DNA of 5,368 nt, from the NCBI GenBank assembly GCA_002430925.1, contig DJDD01000013.1, positions 1-5,368 on the forward strand. Reading direction: 5' to 3'. Position numbers and translations under genes: made by a program. The stretch is from Flavobacteriales bacterium UBA5933 (GTDB lineage: Bacteria > Bacteroidota > Bacteroidia > Flavobacteriales > Weeksellaceae). Every line of letters begins with the position of its first letter. Position 1 is the stretch's first letter. Shown in pieces: positions 1 to 5,368 of the stretch. The notes beneath the pieces were generated by a model, which was not told the origin of the DNA, did not search any database, and worked only from the letters and a program-made list of their open reading frames with translations.

Positions 1-37
1 AGATATAGCGTAAAAGCACGGCCCGTAGGGATTGCCC
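1..37 (-). repeat. 5' part of a dispersed structured repeat element (copy A, cut by the window edge)
   Basis: Read on the minus strand from 37 to 1, this stretch begins GGGCAAT and ends GCTTTTACGCTATATCT. Both blocks recur exactly on the plus strand at 2078-2084 and 2097-2113, separated by 13 nt here and 12 nt there. Between them lies a tight hairpin CCC-TAC-GGG (plus-strand positions 22-30). Only the 5' part of the element is in the window; the rest lies to the left. It starts 42 bp beyond the stop codon of the DUF3857 gene, so it is at that gene's 3' end. The exact shared blocks and the conserved hairpin are seen directly; calling it a dispersed element is inference from two copies plus recollection of similar flavobacterial intergenic repeats. 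Confidence 0.7.
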
Positions 38-79
38 TAAAATAAATTAAACAACTTTAATAGTTATATAAACTTGTAA

Positions 80-1948
80 CTATTGTTTCTTTTTCATTAA
101 AACTTCTTTATTGGACTCAGCTTTTATTTGATCAAAAAATAATTTTAATTTGTTGTATTTTGATGATTCAAAAACACCTTCTGGTAAAATAAATTGATAA
201 ATAATAGTTGCCTGATTCTCTTTTATTTTAAGATCTTGATAATATTCTAAACCTAAATCTGTTTTATGATGAGCCTTAAATTTATCGTCTAATACAACTT
301 CATATCCTTCTGGAATTTTAAATTTTATATTGATATTAAATAAATAAGGAAAATTAAACTCTATATTTCTATCTCTGTTTTTATCTTCAAAAGTATATTG
401 TTTTAAAAATTCCCTTAAAGGGCTTATAAATGTGTAAAATGGAGCCTTAACAGTATTGCTTAAACTCTTGTAGCTTTTTACATATTTATCATTTTCATAT
501 ACAAGTTTTGTTTCATTATCAACATCAAATGGAATTTCTAAAGATTCTGTTAAATAATATTTTAATACATTTTTATCATTTGGATCTCCATTATAAAAAT
601 ATCCATTAAAACCATCTCTTCTATTCAATATAACATTATTATTTGTAAATTGATAATTCATAACAGATTCATAGCTCGATAATCTTTGGGCTAATTTTAC
701 AAAATTAGCATCTCCTTTATCTAGTATAACACCATAATAATTGAAAGCATCTATTGGTCCATAATTGATTTGTTGACTATTCAGTTGCGCTGCATCTAAA
801 ATTATTGGTAAACCATTTTTTAATTCTACAACTGTCATCACAGAATTAAATTGATTAATATATGGATAACCGATTCTTAATTGACCATGATCTCTGGTAC
901 TGTATAAAACGAGATGAGATTTGAATCCTTTAGCTAATAAAATTTCATTCAAAAATAAATTCAGATCTGCTGTTGAACCTTTTTTCTCGTTTACCAAATT
1001 ACGATTGGTTAATTTAGGAACAATTGAATAATAATTATTCCATTTTACATTATCATCCACATAATTAATAATGTTTCTTAATGTCTCCTCTTCATCTTTA
1101 CCATCTGGAATTGTTTTAGCTATATCTTTTACAAATGAACCATTCCTATTCGATAAATACTCATTATTCAAATCATTAATTAATTTTTTCCAAGCTTCAA
1201 GTGTATTTTTTGTCACTCCATCAGTATGGTAATTATCTGCTTGTAATTTTATTCTTTCACTCTGATCCTCTTTATTGTAAACATATTTTAAATCATTAAA
1301 GCTGTTCAAATTCGTTAAAATCCATTTAGAATTATTTGATTTTTTATTTTTATATTTAGAATTCAATTCATCCCCAATAGTAATAATAGAATAACCACCA
1401 TAAGTAGAATTATTCAAATTAAATTCACTGTACAAGGAAGGAATGTCATGCTGAAAATTCCATGCATCAATAGAAAAATTCAGTTGACTATTTTTTACAT
1501 ATACATATTCTATAATTGATCCTACTTTTACGTTAGGAAATGTAAAAACTTTAGCAGAATATAATTCATTTATATTGGTATCAAATACCTCTTTAGAATC
1601 AATCGGCGTTACAACAACTTCTCCATTTACATTATTGATTGTATTTCCTTTGATTCCAGAAATATATTCATTTTTATTTTTACTATAATAACTTAGTCTA
1701 ATGTTAGCATTTTTAACACCCTCTTCAGTTAATATTTTTATTCTTCTTTTCACCTCTAATCTATAATTAGCAGGTAAAAGATCCATTATCCCTTGTTCAT
1801 AAAGTATTACAGCATCTGCGTTTTTATCAAAAGGAACACTTGTATAGTTAAGATTATTTTCTGATGGCTTACCATATTTAAAATCATTATTTTGACTATA
1901 AACTAATAATGAGGTAAAAAATAATAAAAAGGTAGTTATTGATTTCAT
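80..1948 (-). CDS. Secreted DUF3857 / transglutaminase-like protein, probably without protease-type catalytic residues
   Basis: This encodes 622 residues. The chosen start (ATG at 1948-1946) opens with a classic signal peptide: Lys2, a hydrophobic run through about residue 16, and a likely signal peptidase I site near Val-Tyr-Ser-Gln (residues 16-19). No lipobox Cys or other membrane segment is visible, so a periplasmic or surface location is likely. Residues about 45-200 resemble the beta-rich DUF3857 domain, about 270-390 the transglutaminase-like fold, and the rest a C-terminal beta-rich region as in other Bacteroidota members of 600-660 residues. Where active transglutaminase-like enzymes have Gly-x-Cys and Asn-His, this protein has Gly324-Ser-Thr326-Ala-Asp and Phe367-Asn-Ser369; only the Asp of Leu-Asp-Ala-Ala (Asp385) remains. 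It is therefore probably a non-catalytic binding or structural protein; its function is unknown. The reading frame extends to an ATG at 1999, but a promoter-like element lies inside that extension. Family assignment is from recognised motifs, not a search. Confidence 0.86.
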   Translation of the reverse strand: MKSITTFLLFFTSLLVYSQNNDFKYGKPSENNLNYTSVPFDKNADAVILYEQGIMDLLPANYRLEVKRRIKILTEEGVKNANIRLSYYSKNKNEYISGIKGNTINNVNGEVVVTPIDSKEVFDTNINELYSAKVFTFPNVKVGSIIEYVYVKNSQLNFSIDAWNFQHDIPSLYSEFNLNNSTYGGYSIITIGDELNSKYKNKKSNNSKWILTNLNSFNDLKYVYNKEDQSERIKLQADNYHTDGVTKNTLEAWKKLINDLNNEYLSNRNGSFVKDIAKTIPDGKDEEETLRNIINYVDDNVKWNNYYSIVPKLTNRNLVNEKKGSTADLNLFLNEILLAKGFKSHLVLYSTRDHGQLRIGYPYINQFNSVMTVVELKNGLPIILDAAQLNSQQINYGPIDAFNYYGVILDKGDANFVKLAQRLSSYESVMNYQFTNNNVILNRRDGFNGYFYNGDPNDKNVLKYYLTESLEIPFDVDNETKLVYENDKYVKSYKSLSNTVKAPFYTFISPLREFLKQYTFEDKNRDRNIEFNFPYLFNINIKFKIPEGYEVVLDDKFKAHHKTDLGLEYYQDLKIKENQATIIYQFILPEGVFESSKYNKLKLFFDQIKAESNKEVLMKKKQ

Positions 1949-1983
1949 ATGACTTTTAAATAATAATGTTCGAGATTTCAAAT

Positions 1984-1991
1984 CAAATATA
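1984..1991 (-). promoter_or_regulatory. Bacteroidota-type -7 promoter element for the DUF3857 gene
   Basis: The minus strand reads TATATTTG, an exact match to the Bacteroidota -7 consensus TAnnTTTG. Its last base lies 35 nt before the ATG at 1948, which would give a leader of roughly 25-30 nt. No TTG is found at the expected -33 spacing, so the match rests on one box in AT-rich DNA. If correct, it excludes the upstream ATG at 1999 as the start. Confidence 0.5.
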
Positions 1992-2077
1992 AATAGCATT
2001 AATTTAAGTTTATTTTTTTAGTTAAAAATTAATATTAAAGATATTTTAAACTTTTTAAAAATTATATCTATTCTCTT

Positions 2078-2233
2078 GGGCAATTGCTTCGCACCGGCTT
2101 TTACGCTATATCTTTTTAGATTGCATATTACTATCTACAAAGCAACTTGTTTATTGTATTTCGACCCCGCTAATAACAAACTCGAAACACAATCCCCCAT
2201 CTAAAAAGGATGCCGCTTCAATCACTATTGCAA
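2078..2233 (+). repeat. Structured repeat element, complete copy (copy B), with nested inverted repeats
   Basis: This is a non-coding element of about 155 nt. Its parts, in order, are: GCAAT (2080-2084) that can pair with ATTGC (2227-2231); a tight hairpin TGC-TTC-GCA (2085-2093); CGGC (2095-2098) pairing with GCCG (2212-2215); an unpaired TTTTACGCTAT (2099-2109); ATCTTTTTAGAT (2110-2121) pairing with 2199-2211 over 12 bp with one bulged G (2208); and an internal hairpin of 12 positions with one mismatch (2153-2164 with 2182-2193, loop 17 nt). An alternative 3' hairpin is CTTCAAT (2216-2222) with ATTGAAG (2234-2240). The 5' part recurs inverted at 1-37. From memory, intergenic elements with a CGCTATATCTTTT-like 5' half and an AAAAGGATGCCGCT-like 3' half are scattered through Flavobacterium-type genomes with variable middles; this was not checked. 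It could be a structured RNA, a REP-like or MITE-like sequence, or a recombination site. The strand is set by the shared-block reading direction. Confidence 0.75.
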
Positions 2234-2300
2234 ATTGAAGTCTAAAAATCAATTATTAGATATTATAAAAATAGTTTAAAGAACTTTATTGTAATAAAAG

Positions 2301-2324
2301 AAAACTGTGATTTATAAACCACAA
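2301..2324 (-). terminator. Intrinsic terminator of the lipoprotein gene
   Basis: On the minus strand, TTGTGGTTT (2324-2316) pairs with AAATCACAG (2313-2305) across an AT loop, with a G-U pair in the middle and a terminal U-G. The stem is followed at once by TTTTCTTTTATT. It begins 20 nt after the stop codon at 2345. The two-base loop would open to four or more in practice. Confidence 0.6.
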
Positions 2325-2344
2325 TTTAACTTCTATAATATTCA

Positions 2345-2770
2345 TTATTTACATTGAGAATAATCAACATTAAATATGTATTTTTTATCAGAAACTTTAT
2401 CGATTGCATCATTATTTCTATGATCTGGTTTGTAAGAAGCACCTGTTCCTAAATCAACAGCAATACCAACAATACCAAAAGTAATAACACTTAATATAAA
2501 ATTTCCTGTTCTAAACCTATTTTCAAAAACTTGCGATTTAGGTTCACAACCATCTTGTTTTACTTCAATTTTTAAATCTTTACTTCTTTTGAAAGATTTA
2601 GTAACTTCACCAGTTCCAATTTTTTCTCCATTAGCATAAATTTCAGCATTAGGATGATTATTAACTCTTATATCACCTACATATCTGCTACCACCAAAAA
2701 TGACACCACAGCTATTAAAAATTAATGTGGAAGATAAAAAACCTACCAATAAAATACTTTTTTTCATCAT
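2345..2770 (-). CDS. Small outer-envelope lipoprotein with a PEGA-like domain
   Basis: This encodes 141 residues. The N-terminus is a lipoprotein signal: Lys3-Lys4, a hydrophobic stretch, then Leu-Ile-Phe-Asn-Ser-Cys21, so Cys21 is the likely lipidated residue. The lipobox is relaxed, as is common in Bacteroidota. Residues about 33-73 (asparagine- and lysine-rich, with Tyr-Ala-Asn-Gly-Glu-Lys-Ile-Gly at 45-52 followed by short strands) look like a PEGA-type beta domain, usually found in surface proteins. Residues 89-105 form a hydrophobic stretch after Arg-Thr-Gly-Asn, followed by Asp-Leu-Gly-Thr-Gly-Ala-Ser-Tyr-Lys-Pro; PEGA-like lipoproteins often end with a hydrophobic turn of this kind. 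Cys75 and Cys140 could form a disulfide. No catalytic motif is seen and the function is unknown. Two adjacent ATGs (2770 and 2767) are both possible starts. A -7 box just upstream and a terminator downstream make it a single-gene unit. Confidence 0.85.
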   Translation of the reverse strand: MMKKSILLVGFLSSTLIFNSCGVIFGGSRYVGDIRVNNHPNAEIYANGEKIGTGEVTKSFKRSKDLKIEVKQDGCEPKSQVFENRFRTGNFILSVITFGIVGIAVDLGTGASYKPDHRNNDAIDKVSDKKYIFNVDYSQCK

Positions 2771-2785
2771 GTTAATTTAAGTCCG

Positions 2786-2793
2786 CAAAAGTA
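2786..2793 (-). promoter_or_regulatory. Bacteroidota-type -7 promoter element for the lipoprotein gene
   Basis: The minus strand reads TACTTTTG followed by CGGAC, an exact fit to TAnnTTTG with the common following C. The last base is only 15 nt before the ATG at 2770, so the leader would be very short (about 10 nt). No TTG occurs 17-21 nt upstream; that region is instead occupied by the dyad at 2810-2835. Confidence 0.6.
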
Positions 2794-2809
2794 TTTTAAT
2801 AAAACCTAA

Positions 2810-2835
2810 TTTCTTTACGGAAAACCGTAAAGAAA
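2810..2835. promoter_or_regulatory. 11-bp inverted repeat overlapping the -33 region of the lipoprotein promoter (possible operator)
   Basis: TTTCTTTACGG (2810-2820) and CCGTAAAGAAA (2825-2835) are perfect inverted copies around AAAA. Neither strand has a strong T-run after the stem, unlike the adjacent terminator, so it is not an obvious terminator. Its position, centred about 30 bp upstream of the -7 box, suits a regulator site for the lipoprotein gene. The regulator is unknown. A second weak terminator for katG remains possible. Confidence 0.45.
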
Positions 2836-2839
2836 ATAA

Positions 2840-2871
2840 AAAAAATGCTAATCGTACGATTAGCATTTTTT
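2840..2871 (-). terminator. Intrinsic terminator of katG (perfect 32-bp palindrome)
   Basis: The sequence is perfectly self-complementary from 2840 to 2871, with core ATGCTAATCG / CGATTAGCAT around a TA centre. Read on the minus strand the stem ends in AGCA followed by eight T residues. It begins 19 nt after the katG stop codon. The plus strand also shows six T residues, so it could work both ways, but no plus-strand gene approaches it. Confidence 0.85.
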
Positions 2872-2890
2872 ATTATTATGGCACAAATAA

Positions 2891-5107
2891 TTATTTTTTA
2901 ATATCAAAACGATCTGCATTCATAACTTTATTCCATGCAACAACAAAATCATTTACAAATTTTTCTTGTGCATCAGCACTTGCATAAACTTCTGCAACAG
3001 CACGTAATTCAGAATTAGAACCAAAAACTAAATCCGCACGAGTTGCAGTCCATTTTGGTTGTCCTGTTGTACGATCTGTTCCTAAATAAACTTCCTTACG
3101 CTCATCCATAGCCTTCCATTCGGTATTCATATCTAATAAATTAACAAAGAAATCATTTGTTAATTGTTCAGGTCTTGTTGTAAAAATACCATGTTTTGAG
3201 CCATCATAATTTGTATTTAAAGCTCTCATACCTCCTAATAGAACTGTTAATTGAGGAGATGTAAGATTTAATAATTGAGCTTTATCAATTAAAATTTCTT
3301 CTGTAGAAACGGATGGATTAATTGCTTTTCTATAATTACGAAAACCATCACCTTTTGGCTCTAAGTAAGCTATTGCATCTTTATCTGTTTCTTCTTGAGA
3401 AGCATCCATTCTACCTGGAATAAATGGAACCGTAATATTATTTCCAGCTTGTTTTGCTGCTTTTTCTATAGCTGCAGCACCACCAAGTACTATTAAATCA
3501 GCCAATGAAACAAATTTGCCTGTATTATTAAATTCATTTTGTATTTTTTCTAAAACAGTTAATACTTTGCCTAATTGAACAGGATTATTAACTTCCCAAT
3601 TTCTCATTGGTTCTAAACGAATTCTTGATCCATTTGCTCCACCTCTTTTATCTGACCCTCTAAATGTTGAAGCAGAAGCCCAAGCTGTCGATACAAGCTC
3701 TGAAATAGATAAACCTACATTTAGTAATTTTTCTTTTAAAACAGCAATGTCAGTTTCATTAATTAATTCATGGTTAGCTGATGGAATTGGATCTTGCCAT
3801 ATAAAAATTTCTTTTGGAACATCTGGTCCCAAATATCTATCATGAGGTCCCATATCTCTATGCGTTAATTTAAACCATGCTTTTGCAAAAGCATCTGCAA
3901 ATTGATCTGGATTTTCATAAAATCTTCTTGATATTTTTTCGTATTCAGGATCAAATCTCAAAGACAAATCTGTTGTAAGCATTCTAGGTTTTTGCTTTTG
4001 AGACATATCTGCTGCTAAAGGAACGTTATCTGGAGCATCTATAGCTTCCCATTGATGAGCACCTGCTGGACTTTTAGTCAATTTCCATTCGAATCCAAAT
4101 AAATTCTCAAAGAAAAGATTTGTCCATTCAGTTGGTCTTTGTGTCCATGTAACTTCTAATCCTGATCCTATTGCATCACCTCCTTTTCCTGATTTATATG
4201 CACTTTTCCATCCTAAACCTTGTTCTTCTAAACCTGCAGCTTCTGGTTCTTTTCCTACAAGATCAGCAGGACCAGCACCATGAGTTTTTCCGAATGTATG
4301 CCCCCCAGCAATTAATGCTACTGTTTCTTCATCATTCATTGCCATTCGAGCAAAAGTATCACGAATGTCTTTAGCTGCTAAAATTGGATCTGGATTTTTA
4401 TCTGGTCCTTCTGGATTAACATAAATTAATCCCATTTCTACAGCAGCTAAAGGATTTTCTAACTCACGATCTCCAGAATATCTACTATTTGGACCTCCAC
4501 TTTCTTCCAACCATGTTTTTTCTGATCCCCAATATACATCCATATCTGGTTCCCAAACATCTTCACGACCACCTGCAAAACCGATTGTTTTAAATCCCAT
4601 CGATTCAAGTGCCATATTTCCTGTAAGGATTAATAAATCAGCCCAAGAAATTTTACGACCATATTTTTGCTTAATAGGCCACAATAAGCGACGAGCTTTA
4701 TCTAAACCAACATTATCTGGCCAAGAGTTTAAAGGAGCAAAACGTTGCTGTCCTTGTCCTGCTCCACCACGACCATCTTGTATACGATATGTTCCTGCAC
4801 TATGCCATGCCATACGAATAAATAAAGGCCCGTAATTACCAAAATCTGCTGGCCACCAATCTTGTGAATCAGTCATTAATTCTTTCAAATCATTTTTAAC
4901 TGCTTCTAAATCCAACGATTCAAATTCTTTTGCATAATCAAAGTTTTCTCCCATTGGATCAGATAGAGATGAATGCTGTCTTAATATATCTACTCTAAGT
5001 TGATTTGGCCACCACTCATGATTAGTTGTACCTTCACCAGCTATTGGTTTATTCATAGTTCCGTTATGAAATGGACATTTTGAAATATCTCCTTCTAAAT
5101 TTTCCAT
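2891..5107 (-). CDS. katG: Bifunctional catalase-peroxidase KatG
   Basis: This heme enzyme breaks down hydrogen peroxide (catalase) and oxidises organic donors (peroxidase), protecting the cytoplasm from peroxide stress. It is 738 residues, the usual full length, with no signal peptide. The N-terminal catalytic domain shows the distal triad Arg98, Trp101, His102 in the segment Arg-Met-Ala-Trp-His-Ser-Ala-Gly-Thr-Tyr-Arg; the crosslinked Met-Tyr-Trp adduct residues Trp101, Tyr229 and Met255; the proximal heme ligand His270 in Gly-Gly-His-Thr-Phe-Gly-Lys-Thr-His; and its partners Trp321 and Asp380. Ser315, at the heme access channel (the position of isoniazid-resistance changes in the Mycobacterium enzyme), is retained, as is the mobile Arg (Arg417). 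Residues from about 440 on form the inactive C-terminal duplicate domain. The N-terminus Met-Glu-Asn-Leu...Cys-Pro-Phe-His is typical of Bacteroidota KatG and supports this start. It appears monocistronic: a strong terminator follows and no gene overlaps. Residue roles come from knowledge of the family; the residues themselves are seen. Confidence 0.98.
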   Translation of the reverse strand: MENLEGDISKCPFHNGTMNKPIAGEGTTNHEWWPNQLRVDILRQHSSLSDPMGENFDYAKEFESLDLEAVKNDLKELMTDSQDWWPADFGNYGPLFIRMAWHSAGTYRIQDGRGGAGQGQQRFAPLNSWPDNVGLDKARRLLWPIKQKYGRKISWADLLILTGNMALESMGFKTIGFAGGREDVWEPDMDVYWGSEKTWLEESGGPNSRYSGDRELENPLAAVEMGLIYVNPEGPDKNPDPILAAKDIRDTFARMAMNDEETVALIAGGHTFGKTHGAGPADLVGKEPEAAGLEEQGLGWKSAYKSGKGGDAIGSGLEVTWTQRPTEWTNLFFENLFGFEWKLTKSPAGAHQWEAIDAPDNVPLAADMSQKQKPRMLTTDLSLRFDPEYEKISRRFYENPDQFADAFAKAWFKLTHRDMGPHDRYLGPDVPKEIFIWQDPIPSANHELINETDIAVLKEKLLNVGLSISELVSTAWASASTFRGSDKRGGANGSRIRLEPMRNWEVNNPVQLGKVLTVLEKIQNEFNNTGKFVSLADLIVLGGAAAIEKAAKQAGNNITVPFIPGRMDASQEETDKDAIAYLEPKGDGFRNYRKAINPSVSTEEILIDKAQLLNLTSPQLTVLLGGMRALNTNYDGSKHGIFTTRPEQLTNDFFVNLLDMNTEWKAMDERKEVYLGTDRTTGQPKWTATRADLVFGSNSELRAVAEVYASADAQEKFVNDFVVAWNKVMNADRFDIKK

Positions 5108-5342
5108 AGTTTTATTATTTAAATTGTCTTTTATTTTTTGTAAATGTCTTAATTAAATTTTCTTAAATCATAGATTTTAAATCTTATTACACTATAAAAT
5201 TATAAGAAAAATTTATTACAATAAATCATTTTTAATTTTATTTTTATAATATGAATATATTTAAAAAACACTTATTATCAACAATATATCATAAATTATA
5301 ACTATTTTTTTAATAAATTTAGAATCATAAAAAACAAGAAAA
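5108..5342. promoter_or_regulatory. AT-rich katG upstream region with small dyads; promoter not resolved
   Basis: This gap must carry the katG promoter, but no exact TAnnTTTG is present on the minus strand. Two short dyads stand out: AGATTT-T-AAATCT (5172-5184), which with a preceding AAATC (5165-5169) makes three alternating half-sites, and CTATAA-AA-TTATAA (5192-5205). The second recalls the half-site of PerR boxes (TTATAA), but the halves are separated by two bases instead of three. In DNA this AT-rich such matches are expected by chance, so no regulator is assigned. No coding region or RNA gene is seen here. Confidence 0.35.
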
Positions 5343-5368
5343 GGCACAATAGATTTATCTATTGTGCC
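5343..5368 (-). terminator. Intrinsic terminator of a gene beyond the right edge
   Basis: GGCACAATAGAT (5343-5354) and ATCTATTGTGCC (5357-5368) form a 12-bp inverted repeat around TT. On the minus strand the stem is followed by TTTTCTTGTTTTTT, an interrupted but T-rich tail. It probably ends a minus-strand gene outside the window; it may also serve a converging plus-strand gene if T residues precede it on the far side, which cannot be seen. Confidence 0.65.

Noticed and set aside
59..84. AATAGTTA / TAACTATT inverted repeat at the end of the DUF3857 gene as its terminator
   Set aside because: The 8-bp stem has two G-C pairs at most, overlaps the stop codon, and is not followed by a T-run on the minus strand (AAAGTTG follows). 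It is too weak to call; the real terminator of this gene was not found.
2078..2240. Element as an insertion sequence, CRISPR unit or integron attC site
   Set aside because: It has no transposase frame, no regularly spaced direct repeats, and no recognisable attC core sites; no target-site duplication is visible at its ends.
4171..4374. Plus-strand open frame of 67 codons
   Set aside because: It lies wholly inside katG on the opposite strand, has a low-complexity Leu/His-rich translation and no promoter or leader; it is a shadow of katG codons.
5165..5205. OxyR or PerR box for katG
   Set aside because: The 15-bp OxyR half pattern ATAG...CTAT is not met, and the PerR-like halves have the wrong spacing; in DNA this AT-rich the resemblance is not enough.
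1..5368. tRNA, rRNA, riboswitch or CRISPR array
   Set aside because: No cloverleaf, rRNA-like stretch, known riboswitch core or repeat-spacer pattern was seen on either strand.

Overview
The window is AT-rich DNA that looks like a chromosomal segment of a flavobacterium (class Flavobacteriia, Bacteroidota; genus not determinable here). The reasons are three genes of typical flavobacterial type, no Shine-Dalgarno sequences ahead of the starts, and two upstream matches to the Bacteroidota -7 promoter element TAnnTTTG. All three protein genes lie on the minus strand, each apparently its own transcription unit, so the order of transcription runs from right to left.

From the right: a 12-bp hairpin at the window edge (5343-5368) probably ends a gene lying outside. 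A 235-bp AT-rich leader region follows, then katG (2891-5107), a complete bifunctional catalase-peroxidase with all expected heme-pocket residues. A perfect 32-bp palindrome with a T-run (2840-2871) terminates katG. Just beyond it a second, different dyad (2810-2835) sits upstream of a -7 box (2786-2793) that serves a small lipoprotein gene (2345-2770) with a PEGA-like surface domain and its own terminator (2301-2324).

The 396-bp gap between the lipoprotein gene and the next gene (1949-2344) holds the most interesting object: a structured element of about 155 nt (2078-2233) with nested inverted repeats. The 5' part of a second copy, in opposite orientation, lies at the left window edge (1-37). 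The two copies share two sequence blocks exactly, and a small hairpin between them differs by compensatory changes. They flank the third gene (80-1948), a secreted DUF3857/transglutaminase-like protein whose Cys and His catalytic positions appear to be replaced by Thr and Ser.

Nothing links the three genes into a pathway. katG is a peroxide-defence enzyme in the cytoplasm; the other two are exported envelope proteins of unknown role. The candidate for an undescribed system is the paired repeat element, not the genes.
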